A stretch of DNA of 63,614 nt from Pseudomonas oryzihabitans NBRC 102199 (GTDB lineage: Bacteria > Pseudomonadota > Gammaproteobacteria > Pseudomonadales > Pseudomonadaceae), in assembly GCF_000730625.1 (NCBI RefSeq), contig NZ_BBIT01000018.1:1-63614 (forward strand), given 5' to 3'. Under the pieces are notes generated by a model. That model ran no database searches and was not told the origin of the DNA. It was given only the letters and a program-made list of their open reading frames with translations. Shown here piece by piece: positions 8,418-17,372 of this stretch. The translations under genes were made by a program, and so were the position numbers. Position 1 is the stretch's first letter. The number at the start of each line of letters is the position of its first letter.

Positions 8418-10132
8418 CCGAGTTCGGCGATCTCGCTGCAATTGCGCCCGCGATGCTTGGCCCGGTAGAGGGCGGCATCGGCTTGCGCCAGCAAGCGGAC
8501 CGGGACGCCTTCCGCCAGGCGCGGCGTCACCGCCACGCCGAAGCTGGCGGTGACCGGCAGCGCCTCGGTCGGGCCGACGGCGAAGGGCGTGTCGGCGATG
8601 CCCTGGCGCAGGCGCTCGGCCAGTGCCAGGGCGTCGGCCGGTTGGGCCACGTCGGCGAGCACGGCGAATTCCTCGCCACCGATCCGGGCGATGCGATCGC
8701 CAGGGCGCAAGAGTTCGCGGCAGCGCTGCGCCAGTTGTTGCAGCAGCAGATCGCCGGCGGCATGGCCGTAGGTGTCGTTGATGCGCTTGAAGTGATCGAC
8801 ATCGAAGGCGATCGCCGCCAACTGCCCGGGCGTGCTGGTCACCCCCTGCGCCAGTTCGCGTTCGAAGGCGCGGCGATTGGCCAGGCCGGTGAGGTAGTCG
8901 GTCTCCGCGCGGATGCCCAGTTCGGCGATCAGGGCGTCGCGCTCCTCGCGCAGCCGGTCGGCCTGCAGCAGTTCGTCCTCCAGCTGGGCGAAGGCGGCGA
9001 ACAGGGTGCGCGGATCGTCTTCGGCCACCGTCCCCAGCGGTCGGGCGCGCCGGCTGAGGCTGAGCAGCCGCTGGGTATTGGCCAGCAGCGGCGTCAGCAG
9101 GCGCTGCTTGAGCAGCAGCAGGCCGGTGCCCAGCGCCAGCAGGATGCCCACCGCTGCGGCGATGGTCAGCAGCAGCCGCAGCTGGGCCTCGCGGGCCAGG
9201 GCGTCGGCTTCCTCGCGGGCCAGGCTCAGGGCTTCGTCGCGCAACTCCAGGATGCTGACCATGGTCGGGACATAGCCCCGGGCGAAGCTGGCCGCACTGG
9301 GCGCCGTGCCGGTCGCCAGGGCGGCGAGGGTCTGGTGGTACCAGTCCAGGCCTTCGCCCAGGTAGCGCTCCTGCACCTGCACGAAACGATCGCGTTCGGG
9401 GCGACCGGGGGCCAGATTGAGATTGCTACGCAGGAGGTCCATCAGCTGGTTGATGCGGCCCTGGGTCTGCAGCAACTGGACCTGTTCCGCGCCGCTGGGC
9501 AGGCGCTGCGCCTGCAGCGCGGGGGTCAGCAGCGAGCCCAGGCGTCCGGCGGTGTCGCGCAGGCGCGCGGCCAGCTTTGCATTGACCAGGTAGATGGCCA
9601 CGGCCGGGCTGCGCTGGATGAGGTCGTGCAGGGTGAGGTCGGCGGTGATGAAGTTGCTGTCGAGGGCGCGGAACATGCCCTGGACCAGGGTGGCGATGTC
9701 CTGGGGCACGGGATCGTCGGGCGTGGCCCAGAGGCGCTGGTCGACCCGGGCACGCGCCTGCAGCAGCGCCTGATAGCCGTTTGCCGCCTGCTCGGCGGTC
9801 ACGCTGCATTGCTGGCAGTCCTGCAGCAGGTCTTGCAGACGAGCGAAGCGCTGATCGCTCAGGGCTCGGGCGCGCGCCAGCTCACGGCTATCGCCACCAC
9901 GACCGCCGAGCAGGGCATTGGTCGGGCCACGCTCGGCGGAGACGGCTTCCACCAACCGCAGCGCCTCTGCGTAGACCGGCAACTGATCCCGGGTCAGGCG
10001 CATGCCTGTCGAATTCTCATGGGCCTGCCGCACGAGCAGGGCCATGCCGCAGGCAGTGGCGAGCGAGGTCACCACCAGCAAGGCATTGATCAGTCGATTG
10101 AGGTGAACGGTCAGCAGAAAACGGCCAGACAT
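8414..10132 (-). CDS. Membrane diguanylate cyclase with periplasmic NIT-like sensor
   Basis: This enzyme is predicted to make cyclic di-GMP from two GTP. A transmembrane helix at residues 12-34 is followed by a roughly 280-residue extracytoplasmic region. That region begins with ALRLVEAVSAERGPTNALL, which resembles the start of nitrate/nitrite-sensing (NIT) domains. A second transmembrane helix (about 319-342) leads to a coiled linker and a GGDEF domain from about 405. The active-site GGEEF is intact at 485-489. An inhibitory I-site (RPGD, 476-479) sits five residues upstream, so product inhibition is expected. The NIT assignment is by eye. Confidence 0.9.
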   Translation of the reverse strand: MSGRFLLTVHLNRLINALLVVTSLATACGMALLVRQAHENSTGMRLTRDQLPVYAEALRLVEAVSAERGPTNALLGGRGGDSRELARARALSDQRFARLQDLLQDCQQCSVTAEQAANGYQALLQARARVDQRLWATPDDPVPQDIATLVQGMFRALDSNFITADLTLHDLIQRSPAVAIYLVNAKLAARLRDTAGRLGSLLTPALQAQRLPSGAEQVQLLQTQGRINQLMDLLRSNLNLAPGRPERDRFVQVQERYLGEGLDWYHQTLAALATGTAPSAASFARGYVPTMVSILELRDEALSLAREEADALAREAQLRLLLTIAAAVGILLALGTGLLLLKQRLLTPLLANTQRLLSLSRRARPLGTVAEDDPRTLFAAFAQLEDELLQADRLREERDALIAELGIRAETDYLTGLANRRAFERELAQGVTSTPGQLAAIAFDVDHFKRINDTYGHAAGDLLLQQLAQRCRELLRPGDRIARIGGEEFAVLADVAQPADALALAERLRQGIADTPFAVGPTEALPVTASFGVAVTPRLAEGVPVRLLAQADAALYRAKHRGRNCSEIAELG

Positions 10133-10379
10133 CAGGCGACACCGAAGCGAGCATGCCCAGGAGGCGAGCCGATTCCGGACAGCGGGGGGAGTCAGGCTCT
10201 CAAGGTGCGCCGATCTTAAAAGGTCTAGCTTTCAAAACGTATACAGGCGGGGGCGGGCGGATTGGTTATTGCGTAAACGGTCGTGCCGGGAGCACGAGTG
10301 GCATGGCGATCACGAAACCTTGTCAGGCAGACGAGGTAGTACCCACCCTCTACACTGGCGCTTTTCGCGAGGTCCTGCC
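10133..10379. other. Divergent intergenic region between diguanylate cyclase and deoxyribosyltransferase genes
   Basis: This 247-bp gap must hold promoters for both divergent genes. I see an AT-richer patch near 10214-10245 but no confident -35/-10 pair, operator or RNA gene. Confidence 0.4.
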
Positions 10380-10889
10380 ATGCCACCCCGTATCTATCTT
10401 GCCGGCCCCGAGGTCTTTCGTCCCGACGCCGTCGCCCAGGGCGAGGCACTCAAGGCACTGTGCGCCCGTCACGGCTGCACGGGCCTGTTTCCACTGGACA
10501 ATGCCATTCCCCCGGAGCTGACCGAGCCGGGGGCGCAGGCCGCCTGGATCTATCGGGCGAATCTGGCGCTGATCAGGCAGGCCGATGGCGTCCTGGCCAG
10601 CCTGGACTTCTTTCGCGGCGCCGAGCCTGACAGCGGCACCTGTTTCGAGGTGGGCTACGCCGTCGCCCTGGGCAAGCCGGTGGTCGGCCATGTGCCGGAA
10701 GCGGGCAGCCTGGCCGAGCGGATTCGCGCCCGCCATCCCGAGTGGGTGGGCAAGGGGCTGCTGGACCGTGATGGCTGGACGCTGGAGGAATTCGGCCTGC
10801 CGCTCAATCTGATGCTGGCGGTGCCGGCCAGCATCGTCGTCGGGGGCCCGGAGGAGGCCCTGGCGGTATTGCGCGAGCGGCTGGGCTAG
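10380..10889 (+). CDS. Nucleoside 2-deoxyribosyltransferase family protein
   Basis: The 169-aa protein has the family start MPPRIYLAGPEVF and the nucleotide-binding motif SLDFFRGAEPDSGTCFEVGYAVALGKPVVG, in which the Glu is the expected nucleophile. The family swaps or hydrolyses nucleobases on deoxyribonucleosides or hydrolyses 5'-monophosphates (salvage or pool cleaning). It is preceded by a GAGG-type Shine-Dalgarno. It stands alone between a divergent diguanylate cyclase gene and a convergent GST gene. Confidence 0.88.
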   Translation: MPPRIYLAGPEVFRPDAVAQGEALKALCARHGCTGLFPLDNAIPPELTEPGAQAAWIYRANLALIRQADGVLASLDFFRGAEPDSGTCFEVGYAVALGKPVVGHVPEAGSLAERIRARHPEWVGKGLLDRDGWTLEEFGLPLNLMLAVPASIVVGGPEEALAVLRERLG

Positions 10890-10907
10890 CGGGGCGGGGG
10901 CGTGCAG

Positions 10908-10981
10908 CCCTCTCCCAGAGGGGAGAGGGCTGGTTGGCGGTCAGGACAGTGGAAAAGGCTGCGCCGTTTTCCACGCTACGG
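10908..10981. repeat. Intergenic repeats: CCCTCTCCC hairpin plus GTGGAAAA inverted repeat
   Basis: A palindromic CCCTCTCCC..GGGAGAGGG hairpin at 10908-10929 is followed by an inverted repeat at 10949-10974. The latter begins GTGGAAAAGGC and ends GTTTTCCAC. Both families recur at 13759-13780/13831-13856 and in the 58.6 kb island. They lie between two convergent genes and may act as terminators. Confidence 0.7.
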
Positions 10982-11017
10982 GGCCTCGGGCCGGGGAGAA
11001 GCGCGGTTGCAGCGGAG

Positions 11018-11719
11018 TCAGCCGTGCGCCAGGGCCGCCAGTTCGTCCAGTCCGCTGTGGCCATCGGCATAGGCCGCACGGAAGCTGTCGCGCTGCTGCC
11101 AGCGCGCCCAGAAGGCCGCCAGATGCTCGAAGCGCTCGTCCAGCGGCGTCTGGTTGGTGGGGAACTTGGAAAAGGCGATGGCGGTGCACAGGGTAATGTC
11201 GGCGAAGGTCGGCGCTGCGCCGCCCAGTAGCCACTCGCGCCCGTCGGCCAAGTGCCGATCCACCAGCGCGGCGTGCATCAGAGCTTCCTTGCGGCAATGC
11301 TCGCCCCATTGCGGGTTATGGGTCAGCTCGAGCTTGTGGCCGAGGCCTTCGTGCTGCACATGGAACATGGTCACGATGCGATAGAGCACATGGACGAAGA
11401 TGCGGTCGTTCCACATGGCGTCCTGGCCCTGCTCCAGCGGCGTTTCGCCCATGACCTTGCGCCCGGGATGGCTGTTGTCCAGATAGCGGGCGATGGCCGC
11501 GCTCTCGGCCAGGTAGCCGCCTTCGGCCAGTTCCAGGGTCGGGGTCTCGCCCCAGGGATTGCGCTTGAGGTGCTGCCACTGGCGTTGCTCGCCTTCGGGC
11601 GCCATCTTCAGGATGACCTCCTCGAACTGATCGGCGATGCCCTTTTCATGGATGAACAGCCGCAGCCGTTGCGGGTTGGGGAAGGCGGACGGCGAGGTGA
11701 AGAGGCGTAGCTTGGCCAT
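11018..11719 (-). CDS. Glutathione S-transferase family protein
   Basis: This 233-aa GST has an N-terminal thioredoxin-like fold (LRLFTSPSAFPNPQRLRLFIHEKGI), a NPWGETPTLELAEGGYLAESAAIARYLD glutathione site and an all-alpha C-domain with PTFADITLCTAIAFSKF. It is diverged from the GST at 3964-4668. The ATG at 11719 follows a CGGAG Shine-Dalgarno; the upstream extension looks non-coding. Substrate unknown. Confidence 0.88.
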   Translation of the reverse strand: MAKLRLFTSPSAFPNPQRLRLFIHEKGIADQFEEVILKMAPEGEQRQWQHLKRNPWGETPTLELAEGGYLAESAAIARYLDNSHPGRKVMGETPLEQGQDAMWNDRIFVHVLYRIVTMFHVQHEGLGHKLELTHNPQWGEHCRKEALMHAALVDRHLADGREWLLGGAAPTFADITLCTAIAFSKFPTNQTPLDERFEHLAAFWARWQQRDSFRAAYADGHSGLDELAALAHG

Positions 11720-11862
11720 GGCGGGCTCCGGAAGGGACAGTGACGCAACATGCGACTGCGGGCGGTCGTGCCGCGTTCGTCTGAGGTGACCAAGAATGCC
11801 GGGCCAGGGCGGGGGAGCAACAGCCAACTCGCTGTATGCCCTCCATGCAAAGAGTCGATTGG

Positions 11863-12777
11863 TCAGGCCGGCGTTTGGCTCACGAGGCTGGCGACGATCC
11901 GTTCGCGCAGCCAGGCATGGGCGGGATCGCGGTGCAGGCGTTCGGGCCAGAGCAGCAGCATGTCGAAGCCCGGGATGGCCAGGGGTGACGGCTGGACCTG
12001 CAGGCCGGGATGATTCAGGGCGATCTGGGCGGGCAGCAGGGCCACCAGATCGCTGACCAGCAGGACACTGGCCAGGGTGGCGAAGTGGGGCACCGACAGC
12101 ACCACCCGCCGCGCGCGGCCCTGTTCCGCCAGCAACCGATCGGTGACGCTGGCGAAGCCGCCGCCGCTCGGCGAGACCAGCGCCTGATCCAGTTGGCAGA
12201 AGGTGTCCAGGGACACAGGTTGCTGCAGGGCCGGATGGCCGCGCCGGCCCGCCAGCAGATAGTGTTCGGTGAACAGCAGGCGCTGGCGCAGACCCGCTGC
12301 GGCGGTATCGGCCACATCCAGTGCCAGGTCCAGGTGATCCCCCTCCAGCTGTTCGGCGAGCAACGCTGGCTTCTTGTCCAGCAGCGCCAGGCGGATACCG
12401 GGCGCTTGCTGACGCAGGTCAGCCAGCAGCGGGGTGAGCAGGGAGGTTGCACTATGGTCGCTGGCGGCGATGCGCCAGGTTCGCTCGGCGCGGGCCGGTT
12501 CGAAGGGGGCGGCCGGTGCCAGGGCGTCTTCCAGCGCAGCCAGTGCCTGGCGCAACGGCTCGCGCAGGGCCTCGGCACGCGCCGTGGGGCGCATGCCGCG
12601 GGGACCCGGCAAGAGCAGGGGATCTTCGAGCACCTGGCGCAGTCGGCCGAGTTGCAGGCTGACGGTAGGCTGCGCCAGGTTGAGCCGGCGTGCGGCGCGG
12701 GTCACGTTGAGTTCGGCGAGCAATGCGTCGAGGGTGACCAGCAGATTGAGGTCGAGGCGCCTTAAGCTATTGTGCAT
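11863..12777 (-). CDS. LysR-family transcription regulator
   Basis: A typical LTTR of 304 aa. The N-terminal winged helix is LRRLDLNLLVTLDALLAELNVTRAARRLNLAQPTVSLQLGRLR, followed by a periplasmic-binding-protein-like effector domain. It is divergent from the quinone reductase gene at 12864 with only 86 bp between them, the classic arrangement for an LTTR controlling its neighbour. A plausible promoter for the reductase (TTTTCA, 18 nt, TAGTCT) lies in this gap. Confidence 0.9.
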   Translation of the reverse strand: MHNSLRRLDLNLLVTLDALLAELNVTRAARRLNLAQPTVSLQLGRLRQVLEDPLLLPGPRGMRPTARAEALREPLRQALAALEDALAPAAPFEPARAERTWRIAASDHSATSLLTPLLADLRQQAPGIRLALLDKKPALLAEQLEGDHLDLALDVADTAAAGLRQRLLFTEHYLLAGRRGHPALQQPVSLDTFCQLDQALVSPSGGGFASVTDRLLAEQGRARRVVLSVPHFATLASVLLVSDLVALLPAQIALNHPGLQVQPSPLAIPGFDMLLLWPERLHRDPAHAWLRERIVASLVSQTPA

Positions 12778-12863
12778 GGCAATGGCTGCTGTTTCGGCAA
12801 TTCATTTTCAGCATAGCGCGACCGCTTCTAGTCTAGGCACCTCTTTCTCACGAGGTGATCACC

Positions 12864-13646
12864 ATGAAGGTCCTGCTGGTCTACGCCCATCCCGAACCCC
12901 GGTCGCTCAACGGCGCGCTGCGCGACTTCGCCGTGGCCCATCTGCAGGCGGCCGGCCATGAGGTCCAGGTCTCCGATCTCTATGCCATGGATTGGAAGGC
13001 CACCCTGGATGTAGCGGACGCCCCGCACCTGGCATCCGGCGAGCGTTTCGATGCGGTCCTCGATTCCCAGCGCGCCTATGCCAGTGGTGGACAACCGGCG
13101 GATATCGCCGCCGAGCAGGCCAAGCTGCTATGGGCCGATGTGCTGATCCTGCAATTTCCGCTGTGGTGGTTTTCCCTGCCGGCCATCCTCAAGGGCTGGG
13201 TGGAGCGGGTCTATGCCTGTGGCTTCGCCTATGGGGTGGGCGAGCACAGCGATAGCCACTGGGGCGATCGCTACGGCGAAGGCACCCTGGCCGGCAAGCG
13301 CGCCATGCTGGTGGTGACCTGTGGCGGCTGGGAATCACACTACAGCGCGCGTGGGATCAACGGGGGCCTGGATGACATCCTCTTTCCCATCCAGCACGGC
13401 ATCCTCTTCTATCCCGGTTTCAGCGTGCTGCCGCCGTTTCCGGTCTATCGCACGAGCAAGGTCGACGCGGTCGCCTTCGAGCGGCTGTGCCAGGCCTATG
13501 GGGCACGGCTGGATGGGCTGGCCACGGACACGCCCCTGGCGTTCCGGCGACAGAATGGCGGGGACTACGAGATTCCGGCGCTGACCCTGAAGCCCGAGCT
13601 GGCGCCGGGGCGGACGGGGTTGGGGGTTCATCTGCGGGAGGAGTGA
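12864..13646 (+). CDS. NAD(P)H dehydrogenase (quinone), NQO1-like flavoprotein
   Basis: A flavodoxin-fold quinone reductase of 260 aa. The FMN/FAD phosphate loop is VYAHPEPRSLNGAL. FPLWWFSLPAILKGWVERVYACGFAYG is the conserved NQO/MdaB dimer and flavin region. It should carry out two-electron reduction of quinones. The ATG at 12864 has a CGAGG Shine-Dalgarno; a GTG at 12855 is less likely. The divergent LysR gene probably regulates it. Confidence 0.9.
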   Translation: MKVLLVYAHPEPRSLNGALRDFAVAHLQAAGHEVQVSDLYAMDWKATLDVADAPHLASGERFDAVLDSQRAYASGGQPADIAAEQAKLLWADVLILQFPLWWFSLPAILKGWVERVYACGFAYGVGEHSDSHWGDRYGEGTLAGKRAMLVVTCGGWESHYSARGINGGLDDILFPIQHGILFYPGFSVLPPFPVYRTSKVDAVAFERLCQAYGARLDGLATDTPLAFRRQNGGDYEIPALTLKPELAPGRTGLGVHLREE

Positions 13647-13918
13647 GGGTTGGCGCGGCCTGGTTTCCGTGGCTCGGGGCTCAACGGCGGGGCTGGGCCT
13701 GGGGTGGTGTTGGGCTTCGCTACGCTCAACCCAACCTACGATGCTTCCCCTACCCCAGCCCTCTCCCAAGGGGAGAGGGGGCGGTTACATGCAGTGCATG
13801 GACTGCAGCGAAGTTGGCCTGGTCGAGACAGTGGAAAACGCTACGCGGTTTTCCACGCTACGAGCTGTAGGGTGGACGACGGCGCAGCCTCGTCCACGCG
13901 AATCTCACAAGGCAAGCC
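13647..13918. repeat. Intergenic region of mosaic repeats
   Basis: This gap holds one copy each of three dispersed elements: the TTGGGCTTCGCTACGCTCAA element at 13710-13740, the CCCTCTCCC hairpin at 13759-13780, and the GTGGAAAACGC / GTTTTCCAC inverted repeat at 13831-13856. I see no gene here. Short frames through the repeats are not protein-like. Confidence 0.75.
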
Positions 13919-14218
13919 TCAGTTGGCTCTCTTGCTGTCCACCTGATCCAGACGGCCGCCGCGGAAGGTGAGGAAGTACAGCATGCCGTTCCAGGGGCCG
14001 TAGGCCCATTCCTCGACGAATTCCACCTGGCGATAGCCGTAGCCATCGGTGACCTGGCGTTCGCCCAGCGGCGTGACGCTCAGCGGATCGCCGCACTTGC
14101 CGCGGACCTCGTGGGTGGTGGAGCCGGTGGAGACCAGGGCGCTGCCGCAGCGCAGCGACGCGGCCTGACTGGTGCCGGTGGCGAGCAGGAGCAGCAACAG
14201 CAGGGGGCGCAGGTTCAT
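13919..14218 (-). CDS. DUF2845 secreted protein (copy 2)
   Basis: A 99-aa exported protein: signal peptide MNLRPLLLLLLLATGTSQA, then SLRCGSALVSTGSTTHEVRGKCGDP and VEEWAYGPWNGMLYFLTFRGGRLDQVD. This is the DUF2845 pattern, with two cysteines likely to form a disulfide. The start ATG overlaps the stop of the preceding paralogue by 4 nt (ATGA), so the two are translationally coupled. Function unknown; probably periplasmic. Confidence 0.85.
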   Translation of the reverse strand: MNLRPLLLLLLLATGTSQAASLRCGSALVSTGSTTHEVRGKCGDPLSVTPLGERQVTDGYGYRQVEFVEEWAYGPWNGMLYFLTFRGGRLDQVDSKRAN

Positions 14219-14499
14219 TGGCGCTGGAACTCGATGCGAGAGAGGCGGTTGGCTTCGAAGGTGAGGATGTAGTTGGCGCCGTTCTTCGGGCCGTACACCC
14301 ATTCTTCGATCACCGCCTCGCGGCGTTCGTTGCGGCCCAGTTCGTAGCCCACCAGGTCGCGATGGGCGGGTTCGCCGCATTTCTGCAGCACTTCGAAGGC
14401 GCGATCACCCCGGCTGACCAGGGCGTTGCCGCACCTCATGGAATCGGCGGCGGCGCCGGTGGCGACCAGCAGGGTGAAGGCGGCGAGCAGGCAACGCAT
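14215..14499 (-). CDS. DUF2845 secreted protein (copy 1)
   Basis: A 94-aa exported protein: signal peptide MRCLLAAFTLLVATGAAA, then SMRCGNALVSRGDRAFEVLQKCGEPAHRD and IEEWVYGPKNGANYILTFEANRLSRIE. It is a close paralogue of the next gene and shares its cysteine spacing. It starts 17 nt after the stop of the large DUF748 gene, so a three-gene operon is likely. A GGAG-type Shine-Dalgarno precedes the ATG. Confidence 0.85.
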   Translation of the reverse strand: MRCLLAAFTLLVATGAAADSMRCGNALVSRGDRAFEVLQKCGEPAHRDLVGYELGRNERREAVIEEWVYGPKNGANYILTFEANRLSRIEFQRQ

Positions 14500-14516
14500 G
14501 GGGGTCTCCTGACCGG

Positions 14517-17372
14517 TCAGAGCACCCCGAGCTGCAACTGCGCGGCCGTGGGCGATTCGCCGGATTGGGCTTGAGTGCTGACGTCCAGCAGATAGACCCG
14601 CTGGGCGTCCAGTTTCGCCGTGTCCACCAGGTAGGTCTTGATGGCGCCCGCGCGCTGCTGGGCCAGGCTGCGCAGGAGGCCGTCGTTGCCGCTCCAGGCT
14701 TCGAGCACCGCCTGGCGCAGGCGCGCCGTGCGGGTGGCATCGTCAAGACTATCCCATTCCTGCGGCGGTTGCGCCTGCAGTCGCAGGCGGTACAGGCCTT
14801 CCAGCAGGGGCGCGCGCATGTCGGCGGGCACCTGCAACTGGCTGGGATCGGCCGGGACCTTGTCGCCGCGACGCTGCAGCAGGTTGAAGTACTGGGTCTG
14901 GAAGTCCTTTTCCAGCTGGCTGGCGGCCAGGGCGCGCCCGTCGCTGGCGGCGCCGGCATGCCCCTTGACCTCCACCGTCAGCTGCGGCCGCTGGCGCAGG
15001 GCCGCGGCCAGCTTGTCCAGCTCGCCGCGGGCCTGGGCCGAGAGGCTGGTGCTGCCGGGGGCGAAGTCGATGGCGCTGAGATCCGCCTCGTGCCCGCCGA
15101 CCAGTCCCGCCAGCATGCGGAAGGGCGCCTGGACGGCGCGGCTGAGCACATTGCGCAGGGTCTGCCAGACCACCGGCATGACGCTGAAGTTGGGGTCGGC
15201 GAGATTGCCCGCCACCGGCAGGCGCAGGTCGATGCGACCGTGGCTGTCCTTGAGCAGGGCCACCGCCAGGCGCACCGGCAGGTCCACGGCGTCCTTGCTG
15301 TCCACCCGCTCGCCCAGTTCCAGCTGGTCGAGCACCACGTGGTTCTGCGCCTGCAGCTTGCCGTCGTCGATGCGGTATTGCAGATCCAGGTCGAGGCGCC
15401 CCTTGCGCACCGCGTAGCCGGCGAACTTGCCGGTATAGGGCGACAGGGTGGTGAGTTCGACCTGGCGGAAATAGGCGGTCACGTCCAGCTGCTGCAGGGG
15501 ATCGAGGGGATCGAGGCGGCCCTTGATCTCCACCGGGGCGAAGCGATCGACCTTGCCGGCGAGGTGGATGTCGGCCGGCTTGGAGGCGGCGGTGTCCAGG
15601 GTGCCGATGCCGCCTTCCAGGGACTGGATGTTGGTGGCGAAGCCGGGCTTCAAGCTGTTGTCGGCGAAGTCGGCGCTGCCGTCCCTGATGCTTACCCCGC
15701 CGATGCGGATCTGCAGCGGTGGCGAGCTGTCCTTCGACTCGGTTTTCGGCTGGGGGACCAGCAGGGCGCTGAAGTTGTTGCTGAGGTCCTCGTTGATCAC
15801 CAGAGTGCCATAGGGCTTTTCCAGGTCGATCCTGTCGATCACCAGCCGCTTGCCCAGTTCGAAGGCGATGCCCTGCACGTCCAGCCGCTGCCAGCGCATG
15901 AAGTCCTGCTGGTGCAGGGTGTCGAGCACATGCACCTGGGTGACCTGCGCCGCGCCGCTGACGGTGAGGCCCAGGGGTTCGCCCGGGGCCAGGGCCACCT
16001 TGAGCCGGCTGGCCAGCTGGCCGCTGCGGATCTCCAGGCGCACATAGGGGCTGAGATAGGGCTGGGCCTGGCGCAGGTTGAGTTCGTCGATGCCGATGTC
16101 GAAGCTGCCCTGCAACGGTGTCAGCGCCAGCTGGCCATCGGCGGTGATGCGCCCGCGATCACCCAGGGTGGTCTTGAGCGCCAGGTCGAAGGGCTTGCTG
16201 CCGGCGCTGTCGAAGCCTTTCACGGCCAGGTCCAGGCCACTGAAGTAGAGACTGGCCGGCTCCTGGGGCACGCGGTCCACCAGGTGCAGCTGGTTGTCGC
16301 TGAGCTGGGCGTCGTCGAGGCGCACGCGCCAGCCCGGGCCGCCGCTGCTCGGGGCGTCGCTGGCGGGGAACAGCCTCTGCCAGTCGAGACTGCCATCCTG
16401 CTCGCGATTGCCCCAGGCATCCAGGCCGTTGCCGCGCAGGCGGGCGATGCTGACCTCGCGCTTTTGCAGATCCAGGGCGATGCCCTCGGCGGCCAGGTGC
16501 TTGAAGCTGGCCTTGGGTTCGGCATTCACCGCCTGCACGGCGACGTCGTCCAGCGCCAGGCGGCCCTGGCTGAGTTGCAGTTGCAGCGTCTTGCTCAGGT
16601 CCAGGCGGTAGTGGGCGCTGGCTTCCAGCCGCCCCTTGCCCAGTGCCAGTGGCAACTGGTTACGCACATAGGGCCACCAGGGCGCGAGGCTGACGCCCTT
16701 GAGGGTCAGGTCGCCTTCGCTGCGCAGCGGCAGGAGATCCAGGCTGCCCTTCCAGGTGAGCTGGCCGCCCTGGGCGGTGGTGGCGGTCAGTGCCAGCTGG
16801 CCGGGGGTGTCGCCGCTGCGGGTGCGGAACTCCTGCAGGGTGGCATCCAGGGGGGTGAAGGTGGCTTCCACCGGCTGGGCGCCCTGGGCGTCGAGGAAAT
16901 GCAGGCGGCCCCCGACCAGGGCGATGCGCTCGATGTGCACCGGGAAGGGTTGGCCGGGCTCCGTGGCGGCCGGCGTCGGCGTGACGGGGGTAGCGGGCTC
17001 GCTGCGCCAGAGCTGGGCCAGATTGACCTGGCCGCCCTTGGCGATGCGCAGATCGACCTGGGGCTGGTCGAGGCGCACCTCGGTCAGGTGCAGGGTGCGC
17101 CGCCAGAGGCTGTCCCACTGCAGGTCGGCCGAGAAGCCTTCGGCGGCGATTACAGGATGCTCAGTCGGGCCGATCAGCAGCTTTTCGGCGTGCAGCTGCA
17201 GGGTGAAGGGATTGAACCTCAGCGCCTGCAGACTGGCCGGCTGGGTGAGGCGCTCGGCCAGCGTCTGGTTGAGGTAGTGCAGGGCGAGGCGCGGTCCGAC
17301 CAGGAATCCGAGCAGACTGTAGAGGGCCAAGAGCACGAGCAGCACGAGGCTCGCTTTCACAATTCTGGACAT
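14517..17372 (-). CDS. DUF748 (AsmA-like) envelope protein
   Basis: This 951-aa protein has an N-terminal membrane anchor (SLVLLVLLALYSLLGFLVGP). A long, beta-rich region of repeated amphipathic strands follows, as in DUF748/AsmA-like proteins. Relatives of this fold are proposed to bridge the periplasm and move lipids or assemble outer-membrane components. The C-terminal region (about 830 onward) resembles an OmpA-like peptidoglycan segment (LTVEVKGHAG...). The ATG at 17372 was chosen because the hydrophobic anchor follows directly. It leads the operon with the two DUF2845 genes. Confidence 0.85.
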   Translation of the reverse strand: MSRIVKASLVLLVLLALYSLLGFLVGPRLALHYLNQTLAERLTQPASLQALRFNPFTLQLHAEKLLIGPTEHPVIAAEGFSADLQWDSLWRRTLHLTEVRLDQPQVDLRIAKGGQVNLAQLWRSEPATPVTPTPAATEPGQPFPVHIERIALVGGRLHFLDAQGAQPVEATFTPLDATLQEFRTRSGDTPGQLALTATTAQGGQLTWKGSLDLLPLRSEGDLTLKGVSLAPWWPYVRNQLPLALGKGRLEASAHYRLDLSKTLQLQLSQGRLALDDVAVQAVNAEPKASFKHLAAEGIALDLQKREVSIARLRGNGLDAWGNREQDGSLDWQRLFPASDAPSSGGPGWRVRLDDAQLSDNQLHLVDRVPQEPASLYFSGLDLAVKGFDSAGSKPFDLALKTTLGDRGRITADGQLALTPLQGSFDIGIDELNLRQAQPYLSPYVRLEIRSGQLASRLKVALAPGEPLGLTVSGAAQVTQVHVLDTLHQQDFMRWQRLDVQGIAFELGKRLVIDRIDLEKPYGTLVINEDLSNNFSALLVPQPKTESKDSSPPLQIRIGGVSIRDGSADFADNSLKPGFATNIQSLEGGIGTLDTAASKPADIHLAGKVDRFAPVEIKGRLDPLDPLQQLDVTAYFRQVELTTLSPYTGKFAGYAVRKGRLDLDLQYRIDDGKLQAQNHVVLDQLELGERVDSKDAVDLPVRLAVALLKDSHGRIDLRLPVAGNLADPNFSVMPVVWQTLRNVLSRAVQAPFRMLAGLVGGHEADLSAIDFAPGSTSLSAQARGELDKLAAALRQRPQLTVEVKGHAGAASDGRALAASQLEKDFQTQYFNLLQRRGDKVPADPSQLQVPADMRAPLLEGLYRLRLQAQPPQEWDSLDDATRTARLRQAVLEAWSGNDGLLRSLAQQRAGAIKTYLVDTAKLDAQRVYLLDVSTQAQSGESPTAAQLQLGVL

